DNA of 7,392 bases from Geoglobus sp. (GCA_027019885.1 JALUWC010000482.1:1-7392), one strand, 5' to 3'. Positions 1-6,114 are shown, counted from the stretch's first letter. Program-made: numbers and translations. Notes: generated by a model not told the origin, from the sequence alone.

Positions 1-1077
1 ACTCCCCTCAGAATGAGCAAAGACTCAATGGCATTCTGGCTTTACAGCTCAGGGACAACGGGACTGCCGAAGGGAGTGGTTCATCTGCAGCACGATCCGC
101 TGGTGATATGCGAGAACATAGTCAGAAGAGTTTACGATATAAATGAGAGCGATGTCTGCTACTCCGTGAGCAAATTGTTTTTTTCCTACGGTCTTTCAAG
201 CTGTGGATTCGGAAGTCTTTATTCAGGAGCTACCACAATTTTGGACCCTGAAAGACCTGATATCTCAAGAACAATAGACATTCTTGAAAAATATAAACCC
301 TCTGTACTTTTTACAGTTCCATCATTTTATGCGAGGCTTGTTAAAGAAAGAACACCCGGAAATCACAATCTGAGGATGGCGGTTAGTGGTGGGGAACCAT
401 TACCTGAAAGTGTATGGTATAAATTTAAGGAGAAATATGGAGTTGAAATTGTGGAACACATAGGTTCTACCGAAGCTTTGTATGCGTTCATAGGTAATTA
501 TCCGGGTAAGGTTAAGCCCGGCTACACAGGCGTTGTCTTGCCTGGCTGGGAGGTGAAGCTTGTAAATGATGAGGGCAGGGAAATAGAGGGAGACGGAACT
601 GGTAAACTGCTTGTTAAAGGTGACTCGATAGCAGCATTCTACTGGGAGAAGCATGAGAAAACAAAGAGCACATTTTTGGGGGAGTGGTATGACACAGGCG
701 ACACATTTATGAGGGAAGGCAGATACTACAGGCATTATGGAAGAGCAGATGACCTGATAAAAACCCGCGGACTGTGGGTCTCTCCTATCAGAGTTGAGAA
801 TGCCTTGTTAAAGCATCCCGCAGTGATGGAGTGTGCAGTTGTTCAGGGATTCAATGAAAATGAACTCGAGGTTGTGGCATGTTATATCATACTCAGCGAT
901 GGATACAAGGAAGATGTGCTCGATGAGCTAAAAACATTTTTAAGGGATCAGGGATTGAAAGGTTTTGAAATCCCTGAAAAATGGGTTTTTGTTGAAGATC
1001 TGCCAAGAACCGCAACCGGAAAAATACAGAGGTACAAGCTCAGATTGCTTGAAAGAGAGAGGGCTTTTGGAAATTAG
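1..1077 (+). CDS. Benzoate/aromatic acid-CoA ligase (AMP-forming), 3' portion
   Basis: This is the C-terminal 358 residues of an adenylate-forming acyl-CoA synthetase. The frame is open from base 1, so the gene starts outside the window; family members run to about 510-530 residues, so roughly 150-170 are missing. The internal ATG at 13 is not a credible start because it lies just before the ATP-binding loop. Visible motifs are the phosphate-binding loop YSSGTTGLPKG (bases 43-75), GSTEALYAF in the acyl/ATP pocket, WYDTGD, the hinge region GRADDLIKTRG followed by LWVSPIRVE, and the C-terminal LPRTATGKIQRYKLR with the catalytic lysine of the adenylation half-reaction. The context FWLYSSGTTG-PKGVVHLQHD and the GLWVSPIRVE hinge resemble the benzoate-CoA ligase clade. 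The reaction would be carboxylate + ATP + CoA to acyl-CoA + AMP + PPi in the cytoplasm, the entry step of aromatic acid breakdown. The exact substrate (benzoate, hydroxybenzoate, phenylacetate or other) cannot be read from the sequence. Confidence 0.85.
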   Translation, partial: TPLRMSKDSMAFWLYSSGTTGLPKGVVHLQHDPLVICENIVRRVYDINESDVCYSVSKLFFSYGLSSCGFGSLYSGATTILDPERPDISRTIDILEKYKPSVLFTVPSFYARLVKERTPGNHNLRMAVSGGEPLPESVWYKFKEKYGVEIVEHIGSTEALYAFIGNYPGKVKPGYTGVVLPGWEVKLVNDEGREIEGDGTGKLLVKGDSIAAFYWEKHEKTKSTFLGEWYDTGDTFMREGRYYRHYGRADDLIKTRGLWVSPIRVENALLKHPAVMECAVVQGFNENELEVVACYIILSDGYKEDVLDELKTFLRDQGLKGFEIPEKWVFVEDLPRTATGKIQRYKLRLLERERAFGN

Positions 1078-1086
1078 TTCGTATGG

Positions 1087-1100
1087 TTTAATTTTTTATC
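1087..1100 (+). terminator. Oligo-T termination signal after the CoA ligase
   Basis: A T-rich tract with six consecutive T (1092-1097) begins about 10 bases after the ligase stop codon. Archaeal RNA polymerase commonly terminates at such T-runs without a hairpin. The position between two convergent genes fits. This is inferred from sequence only. Confidence 0.4.
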
Positions 1101-1170
1101 TGTGTGATAAACTGGGATGAAATAGAGCCTGTTGGAGAGCTTGAAAAAGGAATACAAGCATTAAAGAGTT

Positions 1171-1190
1171 TAAAAAATAAAAGGCAAAAA
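1171..1190 (-). terminator. Oligo-T termination signals after the substrate-binding protein gene
   Basis: Read on the minus strand, just past the stop codon of the binding-protein gene (1202), there are T-runs of five (1186-1190) and six (1172-1177) with a shorter one between. This matches the multi-T terminators typical of archaea and would stop transcription before it runs into the convergent ligase gene. Confidence 0.4.
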
Positions 1191-1201
1191 TATGGTATTA
1201 C

Positions 1202-2434
1202 TTACTGAGCAGGCTCAACCGGTTTTATTGGCGGCGATATGAACTCCACCTCAGCATGCGATATCGATTCAGGACCATAAGGTGGCCCACCGGGTTTGAA
1301 TGTTATTATGACCTCTCTTGCCTCCTTCTGATCTCCCCATGTCATGTATGATAGCGGGAATGCAAACAGAGGATTGTTGTAGGTTCCACCTCTTATCGCA
1401 TTTGCTATTTCCTTAGGATCTGCAGAATTTGCCTGATTAATTGCCCACACAATGTGGTTTATGTTCACATAGCCTGTTGTTCCGGCGAAATCAACCTCTT
1501 CCTTGTACTTTTCGTAAAACCTCTGAGCAAAACTCTTGAATTCTTTTGAGTTGTAGTTGACCGGAGTGAAGTCGAGCATCCCCTTTGTGACATCCTGTCC
1601 GAGTATCTTCTCCCACGCCTTCTTCGGTATGTTTGGCCCTATGTACTTTGCATTGAATCCGAGCTCTATGCCCTGTCTTGCAATTTTTGCTGTTCCGGGT
1701 GGGTGACCTGTGGCTATGACAAGTTCAGGATTAATATCTTGAATTTTTCTCAGATACGGTGTGAAATCTGACTCCTTGACCGGGGCAACCTCTGTTCTTA
1801 CTTCAACACCTGACAGAGTTTCTATGTATTTTTTAATCCCGCCCTCTATTGAGTGACCCCATGCGTAGTCTGCAATTATCGCCCCGATTCTTGTAAAGCC
1901 TTTCTCCTTTATGTATTCAGCAAGAGCCTGCATGAGCAAAGGCCCCGCAACAAGAGCCGTTCTGAATGTATATCTACTTTCTTTGGTGAGGATCTTATCG
2001 CTACCAGCCATATGCAAAAGCAAGGGTACCTTAAGATCCTCAGCCTTTCTTGATGTTGCAAGCCCTATATCGCTTGAAACAGGTCCGATGAGTGCTATAA
2101 CTCCTTCCTGGAAAACAAGCTCCTCAAAGGTTGTTGCAGATTCGCTTGCATTGTTCTTGGAATCTCTCACAACAAGCTCTAACGTTCTTCCATCAACTCC
2201 GCCACTTGCATTTATCTCTTCAACAGCCATTTTTGCCCCTTTAAGATGACCATCTCCCCACGGTGTGAATGGCCCGCTCAACGGACCGAGAAATCCTATT
2301 TTTATCGGTCCTGCTGGCTTTGGTGTGGGTGTTTTCTGGGCTGGTTGCCGGGTGGCACATCCCAAGATTGATGAACCGAGAAAAACTGACCCACCTACCA
2401 TCGCAGCCGTTCCCATAAACTCTCTTCTGTTCAT
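1202..2434 (-). CDS. Tat-exported lipoprotein, ABC substrate-binding protein of the Leu/Ile/Val (Peripla_BP_6) family
   Basis: A 410-residue extracytoplasmic solute-binding protein. The N-terminus MNRREFMGTAAM carries a twin-arginine (Tat) motif, then a hydrophobic stretch and the lipobox ILGC with the lipidated cysteine at residue 26, then a Pro/Thr/Lys-rich linker (about 27-42). The mature domain begins at PIKIGFLGPLSGP and shows family signatures such as GAKMAVEEINASGGVDG and ALIGPVSSD. This type I periplasmic-binding fold captures branched-chain amino acids, amides or aromatic and carboxylic acids for ABC importers. I chose ATG 2434; a GTG at 2449 would add five residues, but the GGAGG lies directly against that GTG with no spacing. 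GGTGA (2446-2450 on this strand) is about 11 bases from ATG 2434. No permease or ATPase genes are adjacent, so it is an orphan here. Its convergent partner is an aromatic acid-CoA ligase, which makes an aromatic acid a reasonable but unproven ligand. Confidence 0.88.
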   Translation of the reverse strand: MNRREFMGTAAMVGGSVFLGSSILGCATRQPAQKTPTPKPAGPIKIGFLGPLSGPFTPWGDGHLKGAKMAVEEINASGGVDGRTLELVVRDSKNNASESATTFEELVFQEGVIALIGPVSSDIGLATSRKAEDLKVPLLLHMAGSDKILTKESRYTFRTALVAGPLLMQALAEYIKEKGFTRIGAIIADYAWGHSIEGGIKKYIETLSGVEVRTEVAPVKESDFTPYLRKIQDINPELVIATGHPPGTAKIARQGIELGFNAKYIGPNIPKKAWEKILGQDVTKGMLDFTPVNYNSKEFKSFAQRFYEKYKEEVDFAGTTGYVNINHIVWAINQANSADPKEIANAIRGGTYNNPLFAFPLSYMTWGDQKEAREVIITFKPGGPPYGPESISHAEVEFISPPIKPVEPAQ

Positions 2435-2456
2435 CTTCAATTTCTTCACCCTCCAT

Positions 2457-2484
2457 AATTTTTAATTAATTTTAATTAAAAATT
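2457..2484. repeat. 28-bp all-A/T perfect inverted repeat
   Basis: Two 13-base arms, AATTTTTAATTAA (2457-2469) and TTAATTAAAAATT (2472-2484), are exact reverse complements separated by TT. The element lies between the TATA box and start codon of the binding-protein gene, overlapping its expected transcription start near 2470. It could be an operator for a dimeric regulator, or just an AT-rich initiator that is palindromic because of its low complexity. Confidence 0.6.
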
Positions 2485-2486
2485 CA

Positions 2487-2508
2487 GGGAAAGATATAAG
2501 TCTTTCCC
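2487..2508 (-). promoter_or_regulatory. BRE/TATA promoter of the substrate-binding protein gene, embedded in a perfect palindrome
   Basis: On the minus strand the segment reads GGGAAAGA then CTTATA then TCTTTCCC. The purine-rich left half resembles a BRE (TFB recognition element), and CTTATATC resembles an archaeal TATA box centred near 2496. That puts the transcription start near 2470 and gives a leader of about 36 bases to ATG 2434. The two 8-base arms (2487-2494 and 2501-2508) are exact reverse complements around a 6-base centre, so a dimeric repressor bound here would block TBP/TFB. The regulator is not identified. Confidence 0.6.
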
Positions 2509-2550
2509 CGAAAGAGCGCACGGTTTGCACATTCTCAACCATTTATCATT

Positions 2551-2566
2551 CCAAAATTTTTTATAC
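2551..2566 (+). promoter_or_regulatory. TATA promoter of the KaiC-like/Roadblock/FIST operon
   Basis: The plus strand has CCAAAA followed by TTTTTTATAC (2557-2566), a good BRE/TATA combination. Its centre (about 2562) is about 28 bases before ATG 2590, the distance expected from TATA box to transcription start. No Shine-Dalgarno-like sequence precedes that ATG, so the transcript is probably leaderless. Confidence 0.6.
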
Positions 2567-2589
2567 TAATTCTGAACATCTTAATAATA

Positions 2590-3420
2590 ATGAGAATAAA
2601 AACCGGCGTCATAGGTTTCGACTCTCTCATTGGAGGAGGATACAGACCAAACACAGTTAATGTTGTTGTTGGCGCATCCGGAACAGGAAAGACAATCTTT
2701 TCTCTTCAGTACCTGCTTGAAGGTATTGAAAATGGTGAAAATGGTGTGTACATCTCATTTGATATGGATGCAAAAGCCGTTAAAATACTCTCAGAATCTC
2801 TTGGATGGTTCGAACTTGTTGAAGCAATGGAGAACGGCCAGATTCTTGTTACGAGGAGTCATGCTGAAAATATCTCGTATCTCAACGAGGATATAATCGC
2901 ATACATCGAGGAAAACTCCGAGGGGAACGGGAGGATAGTTGTTGATTCCTTTACACCACTCATTTCATCTCTGGATTACAACTCCAGGAAAGATATAGGA
3001 TGGTTTTTTGATCAGCTCAGGGCAAGCGGGACATCTGTTGTCACTGTTGAGGAGCCATTCACCAACAGCCTCAGCAGACCTGATGTATCAATACCGATAT
3101 TTCTTTCAGACTCGGCGATTTTTATGAAAAACATAGGTTATGGGGAAGCATTCAGCAGAACACTTCAGATAATAAAGCACAGGGCATCCTGGCATGCAGA
3201 TGGGGTTTTTCCATACAGAATAATGCCGGGGCTTGGACTGGTTGTGGAGAGCGACCTCGGGCAGAGATTTCAACGTGATGATATCGAAATTTTAATCAAA
3301 TCCATGAAAATAGACACCAAAATAAAGAAGAGGCTCAGTTTCCTGTCAAAGAGAGGTGTTCCTGTTTCAAGAGCAATAATTGAGAGGGTGCTTGGGATCT
3401 ATGAGTCTGAGAATAGATGA
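2590..3420 (+). CDS. KaiC-like RecA-superfamily ATPase (single domain)
   Basis: A 276-residue protein with a RecA/KaiC-type core. It opens with the family hallmark TGVIGFDSLIGGGY, followed by Walker A GASGTGKT (residues 28-35) and Walker B RIVVDS (115-120, D119). The whole core fits in one domain, unlike two-domain cyanobacterial KaiC, so it belongs with the archaeal KaiC-like or GvpD-like proteins. It presumably binds and perhaps hydrolyses ATP in the cytoplasm as a conformational switch. Where KaiC proteins usually have a glutamate pair after the third strand, this protein reads YISFDMD (D58, M59, D60), so catalysis may be altered. The C-terminal tail (about 228-276) is basic and helical-looking. 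Start ATG 2590 is supported by its distance from the TATA box and the lack of a ribosome binding site (leaderless). The last 20 bases overlap the Roadblock gene, implying co-translation. The specific target is unknown. Confidence 0.8.
   Translation: MRIKTGVIGFDSLIGGGYRPNTVNVVVGASGTGKTIFSLQYLLEGIENGENGVYISFDMDAKAVKILSESLGWFELVEAMENGQILVTRSHAENISYLNEDIIAYIEENSEGNGRIVVDSFTPLISSLDYNSRKDIGWFFDQLRASGTSVVTVEEPFTNSLSRPDVSIPIFLSDSAIFMKNIGYGEAFSRTLQIIKHRASWHADGVFPYRIMPGLGLVVESDLGQRFQRDDIEILIKSMKIDTKIKKRLSFLSKRGVPVSRAIIERVLGIYESENR
3384..3390 (+). promoter_or_regulatory. Ribosome binding site of the Roadblock gene
   Basis: GAGGGTG inside the 3' end of the ATPase gene contains GGTG, 10 bases before ATG 3401. 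It lies downstream of the alternative ATG at 3380, so it argues for 3401 as the true start. Confidence 0.5.
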
Positions 3421-3757
3421 AATAGTCAGGGACGTTTCTGACGACCCGTCTGTAGTTGGCCTCATTATATACAGGGTAGATGGAGTTCCGGTTTTTGTCA
3501 GAGTAAACGATGAAATGAAAGTCCTGCAGCATATGTATTTTCTGGAAAACCAGATACGTTCGGTGCTCGATTACATGTTCAATCAAAATTTAAATGAGAT
3601 TTCAATAAAAGTCGAGGATATAAAAATTCTCCTTCTTCCTATCACAAAAACGCTGGTCATGAGCATCCTGTTTTTGCCAATAGCAGAATACAGGCTTGAA
3701 ATCGAGGCCAAAAGAGTAATAAACTCGTTGCGACCAGTTTTAGCAAATGAGGTATAG
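3401..3757 (+). CDS. Roadblock/LC7-domain protein
   Basis: A 118-residue protein made almost entirely of one Roadblock/LC7 domain. Visible features are an N-terminal helix (RIDEIVRDV), the strand pair VVGLIIYRVDGVPVFVRV, a long central helix (about residues 40-63), then the strands ISIKVEDIKILLLPIT and TLVMSILFLP and a C-terminal helix ending IEAKRVINSLRPV. Proteins of this fold form homodimers and usually act as partners or activators of small Ras-like GTPases such as MglA, or as scaffolds. No GTPase gene is visible here; the immediate partner genes encode a KaiC-like ATPase and a FIST-like protein. An ATG at 3380 would add seven residues but would place the ribosome binding site inside the gene. 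The gene overlaps the ATPase gene by 20 bases and the next gene by 11 bases, so the three are very likely made together. Confidence 0.75.
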   Translation: MSLRIDEIVRDVSDDPSVVGLIIYRVDGVPVFVRVNDEMKVLQHMYFLENQIRSVLDYMFNQNLNEISIKVEDIKILLLPITKTLVMSILFLPIAEYRLEIEAKRVINSLRPVLANEV

Positions 3758-5084
3758 AATTATCACGGTGGCAACATCTCAGCCAGAAGAGGCTGTGAAA
3801 TTACTGGAGAACGAGCTTCCCAGCATTGACTTTCATCCAAACTTCGGATTGATAATTTTTACAACAAGCTATTACGGCAAGCATGAAAAAGTTGTCAGTT
3901 TCCTGAAAAAAAGATTGAAATTTGACACCGTTACCTTCTTTTCCGATGGATTTGGCTCTGAAAGGGGCATTTTCATGCATGGCATCCTGATTATCATGCT
4001 TCAGGTTGAGCATAAAGTGTTCATTACTGGAAAAGGCGATATCGGGCAGGAGCTTGGGAGGATCGCAGATAACATTTCCGACTGTGACATTGCTCTGGCT
4101 GTTTATCCTGCACTTTACTTCCCCGGCAAATCCTCGCTGCTGAAGGGCTTTATAAGGGACAGATATTACTGGTTCAGATACAGAAGGTGCAAGAGTGAAA
4201 GATGCAAGAAAAAGATCCTGCGGAAGTATTCCAACTGGATACAGAAGGAAAGGTATTTCATTCCAGTCAACAGAGTTCTAAGAGCGCTTAGCAAAGCTCG
4301 AATTCCTGTTGCGTCAATTAATCTCGTACCGATAGAGGTGCATGAGGAAACACCTCTCATTCTTTACAATTTTGAACCCGTAGGCAAAAACGTTCTTGTC
4401 GTTGGACTTAAAGATGCTGAACTTTACTTCAAGGACATATTCCCTGAGAGAGGAGAGAGTTATGAGGAAACGAAGGAGATACTTGGAAAATTCTTTGCGT
4501 TAAAAGATGAGGTAACCATCGTGAAGGAGGGCAATGTAATCGGAGAGATCAATGGACTGCCTGTTAAAGATTACATCAAAAAGAGGTTTGAGCTTGAAAT
4601 GGCAGAAAATGAGTTTGTTGAAAAATTAGAGAAAGGAGAGCTATCAGCTATCACTCCCTTTGGTTTAGCTATGATAAGTGGAAAGACATATGGTTCTTCC
4701 GTAGTTGGTCTTCAGGGATTCCCGCTTAATTTTTATCCGTTTTACCTTGAATTTGAAAACTATTTTGACCAAGGACTGGTTATAGGTGAGGTGTTCTCTC
4801 AAAAACCACACGAATTTGTTGATTTCGGAGAAAAAATGATGGATGGTTCATTGAAACTTTTTTTTGTTGACTCTACAAGCCTTCTTGCATACAGGGGAGA
4901 GACATACGAGATACATGACTTTCTTTCTGGAAAGCTCAGAGAGAATTTTCTTATAATATTCTCATCATTACCCTCCGCAAGATTAGAGATTACACCGGAA
5001 AAGAAGCTCATCTCCGAAATCGAACCCGGAATCTTTTTCTTTGCCTCAGGCACATCCCTGATGCTCAAATTCGTAATAAGCTGA
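3747..5084 (+). CDS. Probable FIST-domain (FIST_N/FIST_C) sensory protein, divergent
   Basis: A 445-residue soluble protein with no signal peptide or convincing membrane segment. The N-terminal half has the strand-helix pattern of FIST_N (FGLIIFTTSYYG, then LKKRLKFDTVTFFSDGFGSERG). The C-terminal half has a FIST_C-like run, VTIVKEGNVIGEINGLPVKDYI (residues 256-277), with the characteristic 'ELdG-PaldyY' shape, then TPFGLAM, PLNFYPFYLEFE and a late IIFSSLPSARLE. FIST domains are predicted to sense small ligands in signalling proteins, often beside chemotaxis or kinase domains; here there is no fused output domain. Residues about 138-170 form an unusual basic, aromatic segment with C148 and C153. 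The ATG at 3747 overlaps the end of the Roadblock gene by 11 bases and has no ribosome binding site of its own, which suggests translational coupling. The FIST call rests on motif resemblance read by eye and could be wrong; the operon membership is firm. Confidence 0.6.
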   Translation: MRYRIITVATSQPEEAVKLLENELPSIDFHPNFGLIIFTTSYYGKHEKVVSFLKKRLKFDTVTFFSDGFGSERGIFMHGILIIMLQVEHKVFITGKGDIGQELGRIADNISDCDIALAVYPALYFPGKSSLLKGFIRDRYYWFRYRRCKSERCKKKILRKYSNWIQKERYFIPVNRVLRALSKARIPVASINLVPIEVHEETPLILYNFEPVGKNVLVVGLKDAELYFKDIFPERGESYEETKEILGKFFALKDEVTIVKEGNVIGEINGLPVKDYIKKRFELEMAENEFVEKLEKGELSAITPFGLAMISGKTYGSSVVGLQGFPLNFYPFYLEFENYFDQGLVIGEVFSQKPHEFVDFGEKMMDGSLKLFFVDSTSLLAYRGETYEIHDFLSGKLRENFLIIFSSLPSARLEITPEKKLISEIEPGIFFFASGTSLMLKFVIS

Positions 5085-5952
5085 AGGACAGTGTGATAGC
5101 AAGCGTTGCTATAACAGATATCAGACCTGATGCAATTGAGTAGTTTATGTACTTCTGCGTTTTTTCTGAAGCTTCCCAGTTATGGCTCATCATTCTGAAT
5201 GCAGAATACATGACTCCCACAATCGGCAGAAATGCCATTGAGATGATGCTGTTCAGGAAGAAGCAAATGCCGAGAATGAAATATATTAAAAGGAAAGAGT
5301 AGAATGTCTTGAGAAGTGTTTTATAGTGAAAAACCACGCCAAACGTCGTTAAACCAGCTCCCCTGTCTGAGGTTATGTCTTTCAGATCTTTGAGGAACAG
5401 CGTTGAAAGCATCAATGGAGTGAAAAGGATGGCAATTTTCAGCGATCTGATATCAGGATTTTTCACGAGGGAGTACATCAGAATGATGTAGGATGGAACG
5501 GCGATGGAATAAACAGAAAACTCCGTAATGTAATGCTTTTTGAGTCTCAATCCTGTAACTGTTCTGTCAGAATATGCAAATGTAACGGCAAATACAAGAA
5601 GAAAGAGGATGATGGATACTTCACTTTCAGAGAATAAAAGGACAAAGAGTGCCGAGAGCGAATATAAAGTTGCAGCAATCAAAGTTGCTAGCTTTCTCGC
5701 TTTATTGTGGATGAAGGGAGTATCCTTTCCTCCCCTGAAGTCATCTTCGGCATCGTTTATGTGGTTCCAGAGATTGTTTGCGGGGTAGAAGAGAAATGTA
5801 AAAATCACGGGCTTCCACAGACCGTAAATTCCATCAGCAAAAGCACCTGTAATCAGAGGCAATAATGGAAATGGGTAGATAATAGTGTATGGTCTAAACG
5901 AAGATCTTAAAATTCGCCTGATCATTATTAAAATATTTAAGGAATCAAGCAC
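5065..5952 (-). CDS. UbiA-family membrane prenyltransferase
   Basis: A 295-residue integral membrane protein with about 7-9 hydrophobic helices. Both Mg-diphosphate-binding motifs of the UbiA superfamily are present. The first is N63-x3-D67-x3-D71 within NLWNHINDAEDDFRGGKD; the second lies in LKDLKDITSDRGAG (D189, D192, D196). The RP near residue 20 at the start of helix 1 is also typical. UbiA enzymes move a prenyl group from a prenyl diphosphate to an acceptor such as a quinone precursor, glycerol phosphate ether lipid, heme or chlorophyll; the acceptor cannot be assigned, though ether-lipid or quinone synthesis is likely in an archaeon. The GTG start at 5952 overlaps the stop of a small upstream ORF by 8 bases, suggesting coupling; ATG 5925 (nine residues shorter) is an alternative. 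Neither has a clear ribosome binding site. The 3' end overlaps the convergent FIST-like gene by 20 bases. Confidence 0.85.
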   Translation of the reverse strand: MLDSLNILIMIRRILRSSFRPYTIIYPFPLLPLITGAFADGIYGLWKPVIFTFLFYPANNLWNHINDAEDDFRGGKDTPFIHNKARKLATLIAATLYSLSALFVLLFSESEVSIILFLLVFAVTFAYSDRTVTGLRLKKHYITEFSVYSIAVPSYIILMYSLVKNPDIRSLKIAILFTPLMLSTLFLKDLKDITSDRGAGLTTFGVVFHYKTLLKTFYSFLLIYFILGICFFLNSIISMAFLPIVGVMYSAFRMMSHNWEASEKTQKYINYSIASGLISVIATLAITLSFSLLRI

Positions 5953-6019
5953 CGAAATAGAGCTTTATCCCCTTAAAAACTTCCTCAACCTTCTCCTTTC
6001 TCTCGACTTTCTTCTCCAT
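5945..6019 (-). CDS. 24-residue small protein or leader peptide upstream of the UbiA gene
   Basis: A 24-codon ORF, beginning MEKKVERKEKVEEVF and ending KLYFGA before a TGA at 5945-5947. It is rich in Lys and Glu, likely one amphipathic helix with a short aromatic end. Translation is unusually well supported for so short an ORF: a GAGGTGAT ribosome binding site ends four bases before ATG 6019, and a BRE/TATA box lies at the right distance upstream (see 6053-6070). Its stop overlaps the GTG start of the UbiA gene by 8 bases, so it is the first cistron of that mRNA. It could be a small protein in its own right, or a leader whose translation delivers ribosomes to the UbiA start, which lacks a good site. 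I do not recognise a family. An ATG at 6025 in the same frame is possible but falls inside the ribosome binding site. Confidence 0.55.
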   Translation of the reverse strand: MEKKVERKEKVEEVFKGIKLYFGA

Positions 6020-6023
6020 ATAC

Positions 6024-6031
6024 ATCACCTC
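6024..6031 (-). promoter_or_regulatory. Strong ribosome binding site of the 24-codon ORF
   Basis: GAGGTGAT on the minus strand matches the archaeal 16S rRNA 3' tail over eight bases and ends four bases before ATG 6019. It is one of the two best ribosome binding sites in the window, the other being that of the TFS gene. Confidence 0.65.
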
Positions 6032-6052
6032 AAACATAGAAAAAAGAACAAA

Positions 6053-6070
6053 CTAAATATATTTTTCTGA
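6053..6070 (-). promoter_or_regulatory. BRE/TATA promoter of the small ORF-UbiA operon
   Basis: The minus strand reads CAGAAA followed by AATATATT (TATA centred near 6059). This predicts a transcription start near 6033 and a leader of about 14 bases that contains the GAGGTGAT site. The spacing fits archaeal consensus distances. Confidence 0.6.
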
Positions 6071-6092
6071 AATTATAATACTCCTAATAATA

Positions 6093-6114
6093 AGGTGATG
6101 GATAAAAATCACCT
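6093..6114. repeat. Inverted repeat in the DUF502/UbiA divergent region
   Basis: AGGTGAT (6093-6099) and ATCACCT (6108-6114) are exact reverse complements around an 8-base loop. Each arm reads as a ribosome-binding-site-like AGGTGAT on its own strand, but neither precedes a credible start. It may be an operator or RNA hairpin in the 206-base gap between the small ORF and the DUF502 gene, or chance. Confidence 0.35.

Noticed and set aside
400..735. Minus-strand ORF of 111 codons
   Set aside because: It lies wholly opposite the CoA ligase, which has clear family motifs; the antisense product is cysteine-rich and shows no domain.
1853..2249. Plus-strand ORFs of 66 and 112 codons
   Set aside because: They lie opposite the substrate-binding protein gene and show no recognisable protein features.
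2241..2456. Minus-strand 71-codon ORF starting at an ATG just upstream of the binding-protein start
   Set aside because: It is an out-of-frame reading of the Tat signal region; the binding-protein frame has the signal peptide, lipobox and domain.
3380..3400. Upstream ATG as the start of the Roadblock protein
   Set aside because: The ribosome binding site GAGGGTG falls after this ATG and is placed for ATG 3401; the extra seven residues are not part of the domain.
4799..5068. Minus-strand 89-codon ORF ahead of the UbiA 3' end
   Set aside because: It is opposite the C-terminal part of the FIST-like gene, with no family resemblance and no ribosome binding site noted.
5540..6070. Plus-strand ORFs of 82 and 61 codons
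   Set aside because: They are opposite the UbiA gene and the small ORF; no domain, and the UbiA frame carries both catalytic motifs.
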